Shown piece by piece: positions 22,116 through 35,206 of a stretch of 64,000 nucleotides of DNA. How positions within the stretch are numbered: position 1 is the stretch's first letter; each line of letters begins with the position of its first letter. The stretch comes from Tetracladium setigerum. Lineage: Eukaryota; Ascomycota; Leotiomycetes; Helotiales. The notes under the pieces are model-generated. The model was given only the letters and a program-made list of their open reading frames with translations, was not told the origin of the DNA and made no database searches. Position numbers and translations under genes: made by a program. The stretch is taken from assembly GCA_031472005.1 (NCBI GenBank), contig PZJY01000011.1, positions 186,001 to 250,000 on the forward strand. Direction: 5' to 3'.

Positions 22116-25100
22116 ATGAGCGCATCAGAGTCGCCTTTCCCATCACCCATCACAGACCTCAACCATCCCCGACCCCGACTAACGAACTTCAAACTTCAAA
22201 CATCTCCCTATCCCCTCGGTCCTGCGACGACGACGACGACCACGGCGCTGAGACATCATCTCCCTCTACTGTGACAGGTCGAAGCAGCAGCGACGAGAAT
22301 ACAATATCGCCCTTCGTCAGCCCTCCCAAACCTGTCGCGCATCCTCGCATCGTCGCATCCTTGGTTCCGACTCGCCGCAGACCTTGGAGACGTCGCATGC
22401 CGGCTCTGGTGCACCTCCAAAGGCTTCGTGCAGCCTGCGCTCCCTGACTCCTCCTCTATTGAACGTCGTCGCGACTTCTGAATATCGACAACTGCCGCTG
22501 CTGTGCCTGTATAATAAACATTTCGCTCTGCCACCTCTTTCTGTCGAGTCCATAATTAGCGATTTGCGTCATTATTCCCCTTTCCTCTTTGGTCTTTGCG
22601 ATCTACGCTGCCAATAATCCACCTCCTGCCTGCCGCCGTATACATCTCAAGTCCAGACACGACACGAGCCCCCTTTACGCTACGTCCATCTACCTGCGAA
22701 ATATATGCAAGCTCCCGATCTCCTTTTCCTGGAAGACATGACCTGCTGAGAGAGAACACGGCCTACGGTTGTTAAGAAGTCGCATTGTACAGTACATCTC
22801 GAATAATCGCAACCTAGCCCACTCCCTCAACGTGTATGCTCCTTACGCAGACCAACTGGCTCAAGATGCCAGCCCGTGAGTTGGGAAGCTCTGCGGAGAC
22901 GTCAAATGGCGCTCGAAGTGTTGGGACGTCGTTACTGAAGAAGCACAAGATCCTGCCACATCCGCGAGAACGCAGACCAGAGCAAATATACACACCAACC
23001 CCCGCGAGTAAGCCGCGAGATCTTGTCATTGATACTGGAATTTCATCCCAACCCAGCTCAGACACGTCGAGTCCCAAAACGCTGAAGCATGCTTCGAAAC
23101 GAATAGGTGGCTTGCCACCAACTCCTCCTACTCACTCTCGACAATCCTCGGGAAATCAAGCCAGCATTACATCTGCCCCTCGATACGATCTCACTTCCAT
23201 TAAGGCTCCCTCTTTCGTTTCCTCAACTCCTGGCACGCCTCCTAATAAACACAGCCCTCCCACCCCCGATTGCACTCCCCCAAGATCTCGAGGACCTTTC
23301 CCTTTTCGACCGAGTCTTTCGATGGCTGATCGATACGCCTCTGTGTCCTCGTCCCGTACGGAATCCTTCAAAACCGCTCAAGAAAACCTCGAATCGGAGG
23401 ACGACGACGAAGTCACGGTCCGACCAGCCATAATTTCAGCCAGACAATCCGAAAACTCTGTAATTCGAATTCCAAGCAGAACACAGAAACAAAGGGAAGT
23501 TGGTCTAGGCCTGGGTCTAGAGTCGGATGGAACCACCACTCCACGGCAAGAGATGAGATCACAACAAGAATTTGTAGTATTTGACGGGGAATGGCCTAGT
23601 GGAGGCGAGACGAGTGAAGTGGAAAGGGAATGGGATGATAATCTTATGCGGAATGTGACAGTACGAAAACGGGCTGGACGAGATTTCAGTCAATTCATGG
23701 GCGACCCTGCGGTTGAGATCATTGAGAATGATTTGGTCACGCCAACTCCTGCTACTAGAGCTATTAGAAGCGCACCACTGCAAGAGAGGATCGCCAGGCA
23801 CCGTTTACAGCGGGATGTGGCGGACCGTCGCTCTACAGAGAGATTTGCCGAGAATATCGAATGGCCACCAACGGTTGCAGATCCTGAATCCCCTACCACA
23901 TCACAAGTTAGGAGATTCTCTGTCATGTCCGGACGCTCCACGACTTCTGCGGTGGTAGAAGCTCTGGTTGTTGATGCCCCACCTATTCGGAGGAAGACTC
24001 TTCGGCATACCAAGAAATTGTCTGGGCTGAGGGAGTTTCATTCTGACCAGTCCAATGGGTCTGGTCCTAACTCTGTTGTTTCGAGTGAACCGCAAAATCA
24101 CTTGCATCACACAAGAGGACGACTGCCTTCACGACGAAACCAAAGCATAGCATCCAATACTACCGTCAGCACGCAGTCCAGTAGCAGGTCTCGTAAACAG
24201 ATTCTAAAGGATGGAGGAATCCCAGTTGTTGTTATTCCTGATCGACAGTCCTCGGTTAAGTCTTCCAGGGCACCATCACTGAGGTCAACCAGCAGCCGGA
24301 AGACAAAACGCAGTACATCATTGACATCCGCGCCACTTTCTAATTCCTCAAAATACAATGAACCCGAGTACTTTGATCGGCGTCCGGTGAGAAGGAGGAC
24401 CATGTCTGAATCTGACAATTCTTCACAATCCGTGCGGACTATCGACTTTCCTCCAACCATTCCGGCAAGGCGATCGTCTCTATCGGCTCCTACTAGCCGT
24501 AATGGCTCTCGAGCTCCCTCGCTTGCGCCCGAAAGCCGAAATACCTCAAGAGCTGGCTCGCTAACTGCAGAAAGTCTCAAGGCTCACAACATGATCCAAG
24601 CAAAACAGCAAGCAGTGGCTCCAGCGGCTCAAAGTCAACCTTCGGATTCCCATAAAGCTCATCGACACCACCAGTTGAAAGTTGACCACAATGGAGATCC
24701 ATTCTTCGGAAGCAGATTATCTACACAAGTCACCCCTTTCTCGCAGTACTCGTATGAGACAGCTGGGACTATGGCAGAACTGTCTGAGGCACAGGCAGTT
24801 GAACTCTATCCCCACCAAAATACATCAGTACTCGTCGTACAGCATGAACCATCCCCGCCTTCTCTCAAGCCTCTCGACACGTCGTCCAAGGCACCACCTA
24901 CCATGGCACTAAATGGAACAGCCGCTGATGGTCCATCTACACCTCCACAACCTAAGCACCCAATGGATGAGGTTGACTCGCCCCTTCGAAATCCTCGTGA
25001 TCCCCCACTACCCCGGCAATCAAATTCATCCCTCCAACTCCTGCTGGGATCACACCCGGTCACGAGGAAGACAGACAATTAGGATACGATCCCAACGAAC

Positions 25101-25942
25101 GCCCTGTTACTGCGGAAAAGCCCAAGCGGAGCGGTTCATTAATGCGCCGTGCATTTAGCAATAGCAGGCGAAACTCCGAGCCTCCCCAATCTGGTGGTCC
25201 CGGCTTCCTCAAACGCACATTCTCACTCAGCAATAACCGCCGCCGAGATGAGGTCGACGAAGCAACACAAACCTCCAAGCCCGAAGCTAACCCATCAACA
25301 CTGTATCCATCCGTAGAAGACCGTCCCGCGGACGGAACAAAGCTCCATCCATTCTGGAAACCAGCGCACTTCTGGGATGATCTAGAAGGTGACGACGAGG
25401 ATTTTGATGAGGATTTTGGCGGGAGGTATCCGATCATTGATAATCGACCAAAACCAAAACGTACGCTGAGTGAGAAGATGAAGCGGACTTTTGCGATTCT
25501 GCCTCTTGAAGACGATGAGAGACACCATGACGTCTCACCGGAAAGAAGGACTGTTCGTCGCTCTGCGAGTGGAAATATGCGTGTTGTCAAACAGCGAAGC
25601 AGAACGAGTCTCCAAAGGCAAAATTCTGCCGAACGTCGTGCTTTATCGGAACAACAACAATACCAGCAACATCAACAACGTAGTGGTGCAGAAGGTGGGG
25701 AAGATGAATTACCATTTGGATATAACTTCCGGGAAGGCAATGGCGGTCATAACTATCGCGGTGTGACGATCCCAGGGCTGGGACTGAGGGTGGAATATGT
25801 AGGGTGGAGTGGGCTGAAGAGGAAGATTAGCGAGAAGAAGAGGGAGCAGAGGAGTGAGAAGATCAGAAGGAGTATTAGTGCGCCTAAGGGGGTGAGGAGT
25901 GGGGTTGATGATGTTTTAAGGAGGAGGGATACGATGAAGTGA
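22116..25942 (+). CDS. Large disordered Ser/Arg-rich protein, frame broken at least three times
   Basis: The main open part runs from about 22836 to 25082 and continues at 25142-25942 in another frame. One missing C in CCCCC 25002-25006 explains the break: one extra C gives IKFIPPTPAGITPGHEED leading into the second part. A likely first exon starts at ATG 22116 (MSASESPFPSP) and needs one extra base at CCCC 22212-22215 and at CC 22367-22368 to stay open. An intron acceptor before TNWLKMPARELG (about 22855) joins them; the donor was not fixed. The protein is basic and rich in Ser, Pro and Arg, with short conserved-looking blocks SVGTSLLKKHKILPHPRERR, FWKPAHFWDDLEGDDED and RGVTIPGLGLRVEYVGWSGL. 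No catalytic domain is seen; function unknown, perhaps a scaffold. The start is the least certain part. Confidence 0.7.
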
Positions 25943-28011
25943 TAAGATATTATGGAGTGAGATTTTTATCTCTTTTTATCAAACGGGAATCACATTTCTA
26001 GATGGTTCAGGTGGTGGGGAGTTGTGGAGTTTTTTTTTGGACGGTGGAGTTCAAACGAAAAGGATGAACGACTAAATACCCATGGGTGGAGGAAGAGGAA
26101 GAGGAAGAGGAAGAAAGGAAAGCCAACCTAATCTTCACAAAGGAAAACGAACTGGGCCCCATTCCACAAAAGATACCAAGCACCAACAAATACCCCAAAA
26201 GATGGAAAGAAACACGCACACACCGGATACATGAAACAAATTACAGTCTTACGAAAAACGAGTGCACGATGGAAATGAAAAAATGAAATCAAAAATGAAC
26301 GGACGGAACGAACAAACAAATTAACGAATTTTTAACGGCAAAGTCAGGAAGCGAGGTAATAAGGCATGCATTTTGAAATTTTTTGACCAGATTTGATATT
26401 GGGATGAGAGGGGGGATGAGAGAGGGAGAGAGGCGTGTCAGCAAATGGAGTTTTGTTTTTTTTGGGAGAGATGTATTGTAAGATTACTTTTCCTATGCCT
26501 TGCAAGTGGAGACGAGGCAAGACGGGGGAAGGGGGTTGGTGAAATAGCGAGAGGGGCGCAAAGGGGACAGAGAATGAGACCATAGGAATAAGTGAAAGGG
26601 AATATGGAAAGGACAATATGGAAAGAGGCCAGAGGTGGGGGAGGCAAGCTGTTTTGTTTTCTAGATCCCGATTGTAGAGTACCAAATTCTTGATGACTAC
26701 CTACCCACCTGTCTACCTATGAAATTTTATACGGCCTCTTTGTTCGTGATGTTGTGGTTTGTTGTGTTATTTGTTTGTTTGGTATTTTATTTAGTATTTT
26801 ATTTAGTATGTTATTTAGTATGTTATTTAGTATGTTATTTAGTAAGTTATTTAGTATGTTTTTAGTATGTTATTTAGTATTTTATTTGTTTGCTTGTTGT
26901 GTGGGTGATTGATTTGTGTCAGTGGTGCTTGAGAGGGGAGGGAAGAGGAAAGGAGGAAGAGGGATAGAAGGAGGAGTGGATGATGGAAGGAGAGGCGGAT
27001 TTTTTTCTTTTTTTTCTTTTTTTTAATTGATAGTGTAATTTTTAGCATGGTGTGATGATGTATAGTGTTTGGTTTAGTGATGAGATGTTGTGATTGTGTG
27101 TTGTTGTGTTATGAGCCCTCGCTCGCTTGTTTGTTTTTCTTTGCTAGATCTGGGAAGCAGGGGCTTGGTTTTTTCGTGGATAAAGATAGGTTAAGATAGA
27201 GAATTAAATATTATTGAGACTCATTGAGATGGATTAATTAAAATAGACATTGTATCATATTATCTGCTTTGTTGTATCTTATTGGAGGGGTGACAAGGCG
27301 TTGGCGCGTTGTGCTTCCTTTCTTCAGCTTGTGAGGGGACAGTGAGAAGAGATGAGATAATTCGCATCTGTGAGTGGTCTGTAAATATGGGTTGTGATTG
27401 TGTGATATGTGTTTTGGTTTACTTTGGCGAGAGGTGGAGGAGGAGAATTGAGGTTGTTTGGTGCTTAACGGGGCGGTGCGAAGGAAGGAGGATAGCACAA
27501 AGATACTGTAGTGTACATGAGAGGAGCAGACGATAGGATTACTGTTATAACACTTTTGAGGATGCGTTTCAAGGTTGTTAACATTATAATGAACATAAAA
27601 ACATGATAGATATTGCTCTTTTAGTTGCTCACCCAAAATCGAACTCCATTAAATCACAAATTTAAATAAAGAACCCGTCGCGACCAAGTCGATGTTGTCT
27701 TGTTGCATGCGATGTTGCTCAAATATTTGGTATCTAATTAAATCTTGAACTCCAGCTGGGAAATTCGATATGAAGTAGCTGAAAACTAAGTGAGCGCCCT
27801 AGCAGTAGCAGCTGTGCAGAATCACGAAGGCGCATTCTACTAAGCGTTTTTATTCAATTGCTGAATATGGGTTAGCAGGCAGGATTTTTGAAATTGAAGA
27901 AAACACCTGCCTCATCCCTTGATTCTTCGTACACAGTTTCTCGTACAACTTCTCGCACAGAACATCAAGCGAGAGGAGGTAACTGGGAACAAAATTCCAA
28001 CGTACATATTC
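25943..28011. other. Intergenic, T-rich low-complexity sequence
   Basis: 2 kb between the convergent 3' ends of the disordered protein (+) and the ankyrin protein (-). It holds purine-rich tracts near 26086-26120, a 12-base tandem repeat (listed separately) and T-rich stretches near 27000. No gene is supported. Confidence 0.55.
26782..26887 (+). repeat. 12-base tandem repeat, consensus TATGTTATTTAG, about 9 copies
   Basis: Consecutive units begin at 26782, 26794, 26806, 26818, 26830, 26842, 26854, 26865 and 26877. Variants are TATTTTATTTAG and TAAGTTATTTAG, and one unit lacks a base. It lies in intergenic AT-rich sequence. Confidence 0.92.
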
Positions 28012-30074
28012 TCATACCTCCGATTGCCAAGAAAATATTGGCTCCTCCGCTTCTTGAAGGAGATATTTCATTCCCTCTATAGTTCGAGTAGCCTTATCAC
28101 TCGGTAATTCGCCCAGGTTGTTCCTCGCATTGCGGTCCAGGCCAAGGATGAGTAAACGGTTGAAAGATCGAAAACAATCTCCACGTACAGCTGCATGAAG
28201 CAAAGAATTCCCATATGCGTCAAAGTCTTGGATTTCTGCACCTTTTTCGAGGAGTAGGAATCCAAGAGAATCAAGCCCTGATAGAAGAGCTGTGCGAATG
28301 ACTGATATAGTTCCATCCCTAGCGTTGGCCGACGCCCCTCGTTCAAGTAACAATTCGGCCATGTTTCTGTTATTTTGGAGAACGGCGTGGAACAGAGGAG
28401 TTCGGGAGAAATGATCCTTCGCATCAACCTGGGCATTCCGGTCAAGCAGCCACGCGACAAGTCTCGACCTGTTCTCTGCGACGGCTACGTGTAGAGCCGT
28501 GAATGCATCCTGGTTCCGGATGTCAACACTTTCTCCTCGATCAAGTAGCAGCTGGGCTATTCCGGTTGAGATAAAATCACTTCTAGATACAGCGTAGTGG
28601 AAGGGCGGCTCCTTTATAACGCCTCTGGAATGCTTAATAAGTTGTTGTATGTGGAAGTCCGCCCGTGATCTAGAAGCCAATCAACAGCTCTTAGATCAGA
28701 TTTTCCTATGGCGATGAACAATGCGCTGCGTGATTTTTGTATTCCATTTCTTTCGAAACTTCTTTCGCCATTGATATCCGCACCATAGTCGAGCAGAAGT
28801 TGAGCTATTTGGAACATAGGTTGGCCACTGCAGTGTGTGAAAACCCTTGGTAACAGACTATTAGACCGGCCCCAATCTGCACCATGTTCAAGTAACCATT
28901 TTACCGTTGGTATATTCGAGGTTTTGATAGCTGCATAAAGAGCTGTGTCTGGGGGTTCTTTGTCTTTTCGTACCATTTCAGCATTGATATCAGCACCTTT
29001 AGAAAGGTATTTTTGCGCTTCAACAAAGTCGCCCGAATCTACCGCATCACGAAACGCCTTATTATATCTTAGCATCCAATTGAGAAGAGATATGATGCGT
29101 GGTTTCTTTTAGGCAGGGTTTCGATTGATTGCGTTATTGCCGTCGATCCTTGATTTGGAGGCGAGAGAGGCTTGTCCACCGCGCCCTGTGGGTTTTGTCT
29201 TTTGCTTGTCTCTGTTTTCTGGGCTTTTGTTCGGCTTTCCAAGAAAGAAGGCAACTCCGAGTCTTCAAATTCCGGCGGGTTGGTAGGCAACTTAGTTCCT
29301 TCGTCATGGGTAGTGGCATGAAAGGAGTGAAATGATCGAATAGACTCGGCCTCAGACTCGGTGTCCTCTAAAGCGAAGGTTTTACTCTCCATAAACGCCC
29401 CACTCATCATGGCATTTTGAACCCATGCAAAGATAAATGCTTTATTCGCCTCGAAAGCAGCAACCGAGATACCGATGTTTTCGAACTCTTTGCGAATTTC
29501 TCGCCACATGTCTTGATCATGTTGCGACAAGGACGCGACCGTAATTGTTGAAATTACAGAACCTTCGTGCTTACCCTCTTGGAATTCTCGAGCAAGCTTG
29601 TTGAGTTTTTGTTCGACCACAACCTGGAAAGTACTGCGTCGATTGAATTAGCACTAACTCTAAGGTCAACAAGATGCACCTCAACGGGAACACAAACCTC
29701 AAGAAGGCAGTCAACAAAACAGTGTTACTCGTCAACCTACTCCTCAGCTCTGCAATATCATTCATTCCCCATTTCATTCTATCCCATGTACGTTTGCTTT
29801 GCGTCCCAAGACTCTCGTACCTCAAGACAAGGGCTTGTAAATCCTTCAAGACGCCCTCGCAACCTTGCGATATTACTGTGAGATTATTTTGTCTGGTCGG
29901 TGACATGTCCTGTGCGACAACAATTTCTTCCACTTCTGTGAGCACGGCATGAAGGGAAAGAACCTCCATGGAGATGTTGCTAAAGCTATCTGGGGCATCG
30001 CGGCATGATCTGTATACAGATAAGGCGAGCTTTCCGACAGCAATGAAGTCGCCGATGCTGAAACCAAAGCTCAT
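28012..30074 (-). CDS. Ankyrin-repeat protein with fungal NLR-type N-terminal domain, frame broken
   Basis: The start at 30074 (MSFGFSIGDFIAVGKLALSV) opens an all-helical N-terminal domain often found at the front of fungal STAND/NLR-like and ankyrin proteins (for example VYRSCRDAP, then WREIRKEFENIGISVAAFEA). An intron is likely at 29697-29624. A charged linker is followed by about ten ankyrin units with motifs such as TALYAAIKTSNIPTVKWLLE, SALFIAIGKSDLRAVDWLLD and TALHVAVAENRSRLVAWLLD. The frame breaks at TTTT 29107-29110 and at CCC 28662-28664 (plus-strand bases); one extra base at each restores continuous repeats. The joint after the intron is also out of phase by one. No NACHT or NB-ARC nucleotide-binding domain is seen between the two parts. 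The role may be signalling or allorecognition, but this is inferred from architecture only. Confidence 0.8.
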
Positions 30075-30434
30075 GGTGACGCCGCTCAAGTGTTACAGTC
30101 AGACCTATGTACAGGAACAGTTTGAAGTTCGACAAGAGTGTTGGGAATGGAGAATCTTGAGATGTTGTAGAGGAATCAAGAGGAGGTGAGGTGTGCTGCC
30201 TCACAGCCTCATCTCATAACAAGCCACCACCAGCTGGACAATCCTAATGTCTTGGCTGACTAGGCGAACCAGTCAGCCCTATTGAGTATTTTTGTTACTA
30301 GCCAATACTAGACAAGATGCGAATCAATTACAGTACTTTAGAGAAACACTGTTTGCGATCGGTCTCTTGCAGAGCTTTTGTGGAATGATATATGACTTCG
30401 ACTGGAAAGATCCTGCGTCTCGCACTTCCACCTC
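30075..30434. other. Short intergenic region, promoter of the ankyrin gene
   Basis: 360 bases between two minus-strand genes. It should hold the ankyrin gene promoter and the 3' end of the decarboxylase gene. No motif stands out. Confidence 0.5.
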
Positions 30435-32014
30435 TCAATCGGACAAAACATCAGTTAGAACACCAGCAACCAACTTCAAATCTCGCTCGACATCAACTTT
30501 CCAAGTGCTAACAGCAATCCGACAGGCTGGAAGTCCTTCCCATTTCGTCCCGGAAACATACATCTTCCTCGTAGCATTGATTCTTTGAACCAACTCGGCA
30601 TTAAACTCCTCGCTTTTCGCCCGGAAAATCACAATGACATGAACATCTGTGTAGTTTTGTTCTGATCGGTCCTGTCTTGGCAATAACTCATACTCTTTAC
30701 TCTCGTCAATGAACTTTGAAACAGCTCGAGCAAGGCGTACTTGTCGAGCGAACATTTCGGAAAGGCCGTCAAAACCGTAAGCAAGAAGCACCGAGTAAAC
30801 AGGCAGTGCGCGGAAGCGGCGGGAGTTCTCAAGTCCAATGTTAAGGGGCGAGGGGATTGTTGATGGACCAGAGGAAAGGTAAGCTGCATTTGGGTTTTGG
30901 AAGACGGACGACAGGAGCGCTGAAGAGCGAGTAAAGAACACACCGCAGTCGTAAGGCTATAATGTGTCAATTCCAAACTGAAATACGGAACGGCTTAATT
31001 CTAGGTACTTACGACATTCACCATTTTGTGGCAGTCACCCGCGATAGAATCCGCCAGCTCTATCCCAGAGGCAAAATCTCGGAGGGTTTGGAATTCTGGG
31101 GTTTCTGGCAACGATCTTGCGAATAGTCCAAAAGCTGCAAGTGTTAATGATCACCCGTCGATTGAAGGGATTGATTTACCTCCATCAACATGTAGCCATG
31201 CTCCATATTTATCGCACAATTTCCGAATTTCCCTCATCTGATTTGCATCTGCAGCGAACTTTCCTGTATTCACCTCTCCAGCACTGATCGCAACAATACT
31301 CACAACATCTGTCTCCCGTGACAGCTCAACCTCCAGCCTAGAAATATCCATCTTCCATGGCTCATCCTTGCTGACTGAAATATCTTTCACGGAAGCCCTC
31401 CCAATACCAACCACACTAGCAGCTTTGTAAAGTGAGCTGTGGCCCATAGTTGTCAAAACTTGAATTTCTTTTACACCAGCCTTTAAGCAAGCATTCAAGA
31501 TACCCAATTCTCCTACCCCGCCGTCTTGACTTATTCTTTTCAACTGCACATCAATTACCGCTTCTCTCCCACAAGCCAGCCCCAGAATATTAGATCCAGT
31601 TGCACCTGTCGTAAAAGTCCTACCTGACCAACCCTCTCCCAAACCAACCAATTCGGTTAACATCCCCAATGCCGCATCCTCCACGATAGTACTGATACTT
31701 TGATCCGGTAAATGGACCTGCACATTCTGGTCGAATGCAGTGACGATATTATCTGCTACTTCGGCGATTGGGAATACCCCTCCGGTCACAAAGCCATAGT
31801 AATTTGCAGATGTTTTGGGGCCATTGAAGCCGGGCGTGAGATCGTTGAGGAGATGGGCTTCAGTGGCTTCTGATCCAAGACCGGTTTTGGGGATCGTGGT
31901 AATTATAGATTTGGTGGACGAGTAGAGAGATTCTTGAGATGGGAGCGCATCGTTAGCGGTCTGGGAGACGACAGATTGAAGCCTTGTGTAGGAGGACGAA
32001 ACGGAGAAAGACAT
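30435..32014 (-). CDS. PLP-dependent group II decarboxylase
   Basis: Three exons in phase, 32014-31180, 31134-31013 and 30956-30435, giving 492 residues. Family motifs: FTTGATGSNILGLACGREA (cofactor phosphate region), HVDGAFGLFAR (Asp pairing with the pyridine nitrogen), and GDCHKMVNVPYDCG, where the Lys after His forms the Schiff base with pyridoxal phosphate. The C-terminal small domain ends KLVAGVLTDVLSD. Enzymes of this group (aromatic amino acid, tyrosine or glutamate decarboxylase relatives) turn amino acids into amines. Substrate residues cannot be read with confidence. The reading frame is intact. The amine products would be possible substrates for the amine oxidase upstream in the window, but they are 22 kb apart, so a link is speculative. 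Confidence 0.88.
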
Positions 32015-33806
32015 AGCGGCGTAACGGGCTGGTGAAAGATGATGGTTTCTGGGAGTTGAAGTGAATTATAATGGCATTGAAAGCAAGTACCGGAAACGTT
32101 TTAATTGATCTGAATTGTGAGTCAGAGCCTCACCTATTCAAATCCCGAGTGATGTTGACATTGTCAAAGAGAGGTGAAGAATTTCGCGAGGACCTTCCTA
32201 AACAGAAGTCTGGGGCTCCGCTAAAGTTGTTCGAGCCCTAACCAAACTCCATTCTCAGACGCAGGCATATTGCGGGTTGCGTGCGCATACTTAACCACCA
32301 ACATAGTAGCCAATCCAATCTTCTTCCAAGCTCGGCTTTCTTCTCAAGTTGTAAAAAGTTGAAGATAGGAGTAGAGAATGTTGGACGCTAAGATTTTGCT
32401 CCTGCTTCGGTATCTCTGGGAGTACTGTCTAGTACAGTACCTCCGCTTAAATCAATTAATTGTTTACCATTTCCACTGCTCGAAGGTATCACCTCTCTAG
32501 AGTTTGAAGGTTTAGCGGATCTTTCATTTACAAGTAAGTAAAATAATACATGTGTCAAGCTGATTATTTAGAGAAAACACGCGACAAAACAAATGTTGAA
32601 AGTGCTCGTTCCCAGCACCGCACACTGTACACCGACGTTTCCGAAACCTACAGTCATCCAAATCCCGCCGACGAGGTCAACGATACCCCCAGAAATTTCA
32701 TATCCAGGCAGATCCAAGAAAGCAGAAACAGAGCAAAAATGATCACAGACAAAAAGTAAGAATAACAGAAGCCGTAAAAAAAAAGTAGAGAATTTCATAC
32801 AGTAGCAACCTCACTGCTTTCTAGTTGCCCAAACTCTCTTGCGGAGATTGTTCCGACCACCGCACACCTTCAAAACAACTTAAACATCACAAACATACAC
32901 AACTCTATCACTTGACTCCGACAAAGCCAAAAAGTCGCCTAGCGATTGAGGCTCACCAACTCACATCTTCCCTTCCACAGGCCCACTGACCTAGGCATAT
33001 TACTAACCAAGCACCTGATCGTCGTACAGAAGATGGCATTCCTCGCCAACCCCATCTCCCAACATCGCAAAGTCACAACTCTATATACTTGCAACAAAAA
33101 CGCCCTCCAACATGGCAATCTTCCAAATTTCCATCTTCAATTCAGCACAATAGCATCAATAAATCTTGTCTCGATCGACCAACAAATCAAGGTTTGGGAG
33201 TGAAAATGATACGAGGAATGAGAATGAACGATGATGTAGCCAGTTTATGATGTGCCCCGCGGGCGGTCGGATCAGGGGGTGGGGATCGGGATTGGATGTT
33301 GCAGGGGCCCAAGAGATCGCGAGGTTAAAAGCCGGGTGTACTGTACTGTACCTGAACACTCTCTCCATGTTCATCCGGCATCTCTATTTTCTTTGTTCAC
33401 ACATTTCCAGTATTCAGTAGGCACGTACCTGGAAATGAAATGGAGTAAAGTGCCGCAAACAAAGCCGTTTGTGGGAATTGCCGACGCTAATGTAAAGATC
33501 AACTGGAGTGCTTAGAAATTGTGGGATAGTCGTAGACATCATTCACTTCGAAAAGGCACTGGCGTCATGATAATACTTAAGGAAGCATGGAGAATTGAAT
33601 GTGAGGTGGATCAAAAGCTCCGTGGTGCTTGTGTATTGAATGATGTTCTTTAATTTATGGAATACTTGGAGGCAATATGAATCGAGATAGTCATGACGTC
33701 CAAGAGAAGAAGTGCTTGAAGAATGTTATATAAAATGATACTTGCGTCTTGATTTTGGATTTACGTTCTTGATTACATTCCTCGTTTAACTACAAGAGCC
33801 GCAAAT
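32015..33806. other. Intergenic, divergent promoters
   Basis: 1.8 kb between the decarboxylase (-) and the RDS1-like gene (+). Short frames near 32550-32760 and 32946-33203 lack recognisable content. A TATA-like element for the downstream gene is listed separately. Confidence 0.5.
33727..33735 (+). promoter_or_regulatory. TATA-like box of the RDS1-like gene
   Basis: TATATAAAA lies 72-80 bases before the ATG at 33807, a plausible core promoter distance for a short-leader, inducible fungal gene. Confidence 0.5.
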
Positions 33807-35166
33807 ATGAAGATCCAAATTTTCATTGGAGCCATCGCTCTCATCCCGTCAACTTCAGCACTCGCTCGCCCCGAGATTTCCGCTGCAGCACGCCTCGCCA
33901 AACGACAAGCCTATGTTCGAGACGTCCTATCTTCATATACTAGTTCAATAGATGCTCTCGCTACTGCAACACCAACTTCTATACCCCAAGGTGCCATCTC
34001 GACCACTATCCTCGCACCGTCCATCCCAGCTCTTCCTCCAGCACCATTTGCTTCCTCGTATCCTCGAGATGGCAAACTTCATGCCGCTCAACCAGCTCCA
34101 TTCACTCCAGCTGGTGGTGTAGGAACAAACGGAAGTGCACCAATTTATGTTCCCCAAAGTGATTTTGATTTTCAATCTCTTGTGAGCTTCCCCCAACCAA
34201 ATACTTCCTTCTCAAACCCATGCTTACACAACCACAAAAAGTCACTAGCAGTCTACCAAGAGTACATAGAACTAGACCTCTTCCGCTACTCCGCAAACGC
34301 TTCAACGACGCCGAATTCGAAGCAGCCGGCCTTACAGAAGACGACCGAATCCTCATCGACTTCATGGCCGACCAAGAAGTAGGCCACGCCGAAATTATCT
34401 CCAACATGCTCGGCGCTTTCGCTCCCCAAACATGCGAATACACCTACCCATTCACCACCGTCCGCGAGTTCATCGATTTCAGCATCAAGAACACGCGGTA
34501 CGGCGAGTCTGGCACTTATGGATTTTTACCTCACCTTGACTCCAAACCCGCTGCGGCATTGGTGCAGGGCAGCATTGCTACGGAAGCTCGACAGCAGATG
34601 ATTTTCCGTCAGTTCGGAGGACTATTCGCTCAGCCGTTTTATTTTGTTGCGGGCGTGCCGCAGAGTTGGCAGTGGACTCTTTTGGCTCCGAGTATCAAGT
34701 CTTGTCCTGCGAATCAGACGAGACTGATTTGGCAGAACTTTCCGGCGCTGGAGATTCTGAATAATCCGAATGCGACGGCTCTGGGGGATCTGAGAACATC
34801 TCCGGCGATTTCGAGGAGTAGAGATACGCCGTTATCGTTTCCGGGAGAAAGGTGGAGTTTTCGTGGGAGTTGCCGGGGAAGCCAGTCGGGCCGGATCTAT
34901 CCTATATCACCAGCACGTCCGCTGGATCTCCTGCATATGTTGCTTGGGTTAGCCAGGTTAATGTGACTTATACGCCTTTGAGTGTTCTGAATGGAACTTT
35001 TGGCACTACAATCCAGCCGAATATCACTACGTTGGGAGGAGGTGCTGCGATAAATGGAACGGTTTTCGTGGCTCTCACTGACACCAATCTTTTTGTTACA
35101 CCATTCAACATTTCGATGATCAATCCTCATGTTGTTGCTGGTCCAGCATTATACCAAGCTGGTTAG
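33807..35166 (+). CDS. RDS1-like secreted ferritin-fold stress protein, frame broken twice
   Basis: The N-terminus MKIQIFIGAIALIPSTSALA is a signal peptide. A Pro/Ala-rich region follows, and then a ferritin-like domain (VYQEYIELDLFRY, FMADQEVGHAEIISNMLG, FREFGGLF-like region FRQFGGLFAQPFYF) as in fungal Rds1 proteins. An in-frame intron is likely at about 34182-34240, which removes a segment absent from relatives. The frame shifts at AAA 34295-34297 and AAA 34848-34850. One extra A at each restores RFNDAEFEAAGLTEDD and VEFSWELPGKPVGPDLSYIT, and the frame then runs to the stop at 35166. Yeast Rds1 is a stress-responsive protein (established for the family); the biochemical activity is not known. 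The family's Glu and His residues are visible in EVGHAE. Confidence 0.8.
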
Positions 35167-35206
35167 AGTGGAATACGTCATTGAAGGAATGGAAAATATA
35201 GAGAAT

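Noticed and set aside
21938..22447. 169-codon open frame with an Asp-rich run
   Set aside because: Only its second half fits the likely first exon of the 22.1-25.9 kb gene after a missing base; the first half is not supported as coding.
32550..32759. 69-codon frame starting at an ATG
   Set aside because: No domain and no coding character; it lies in the divergent promoter region.
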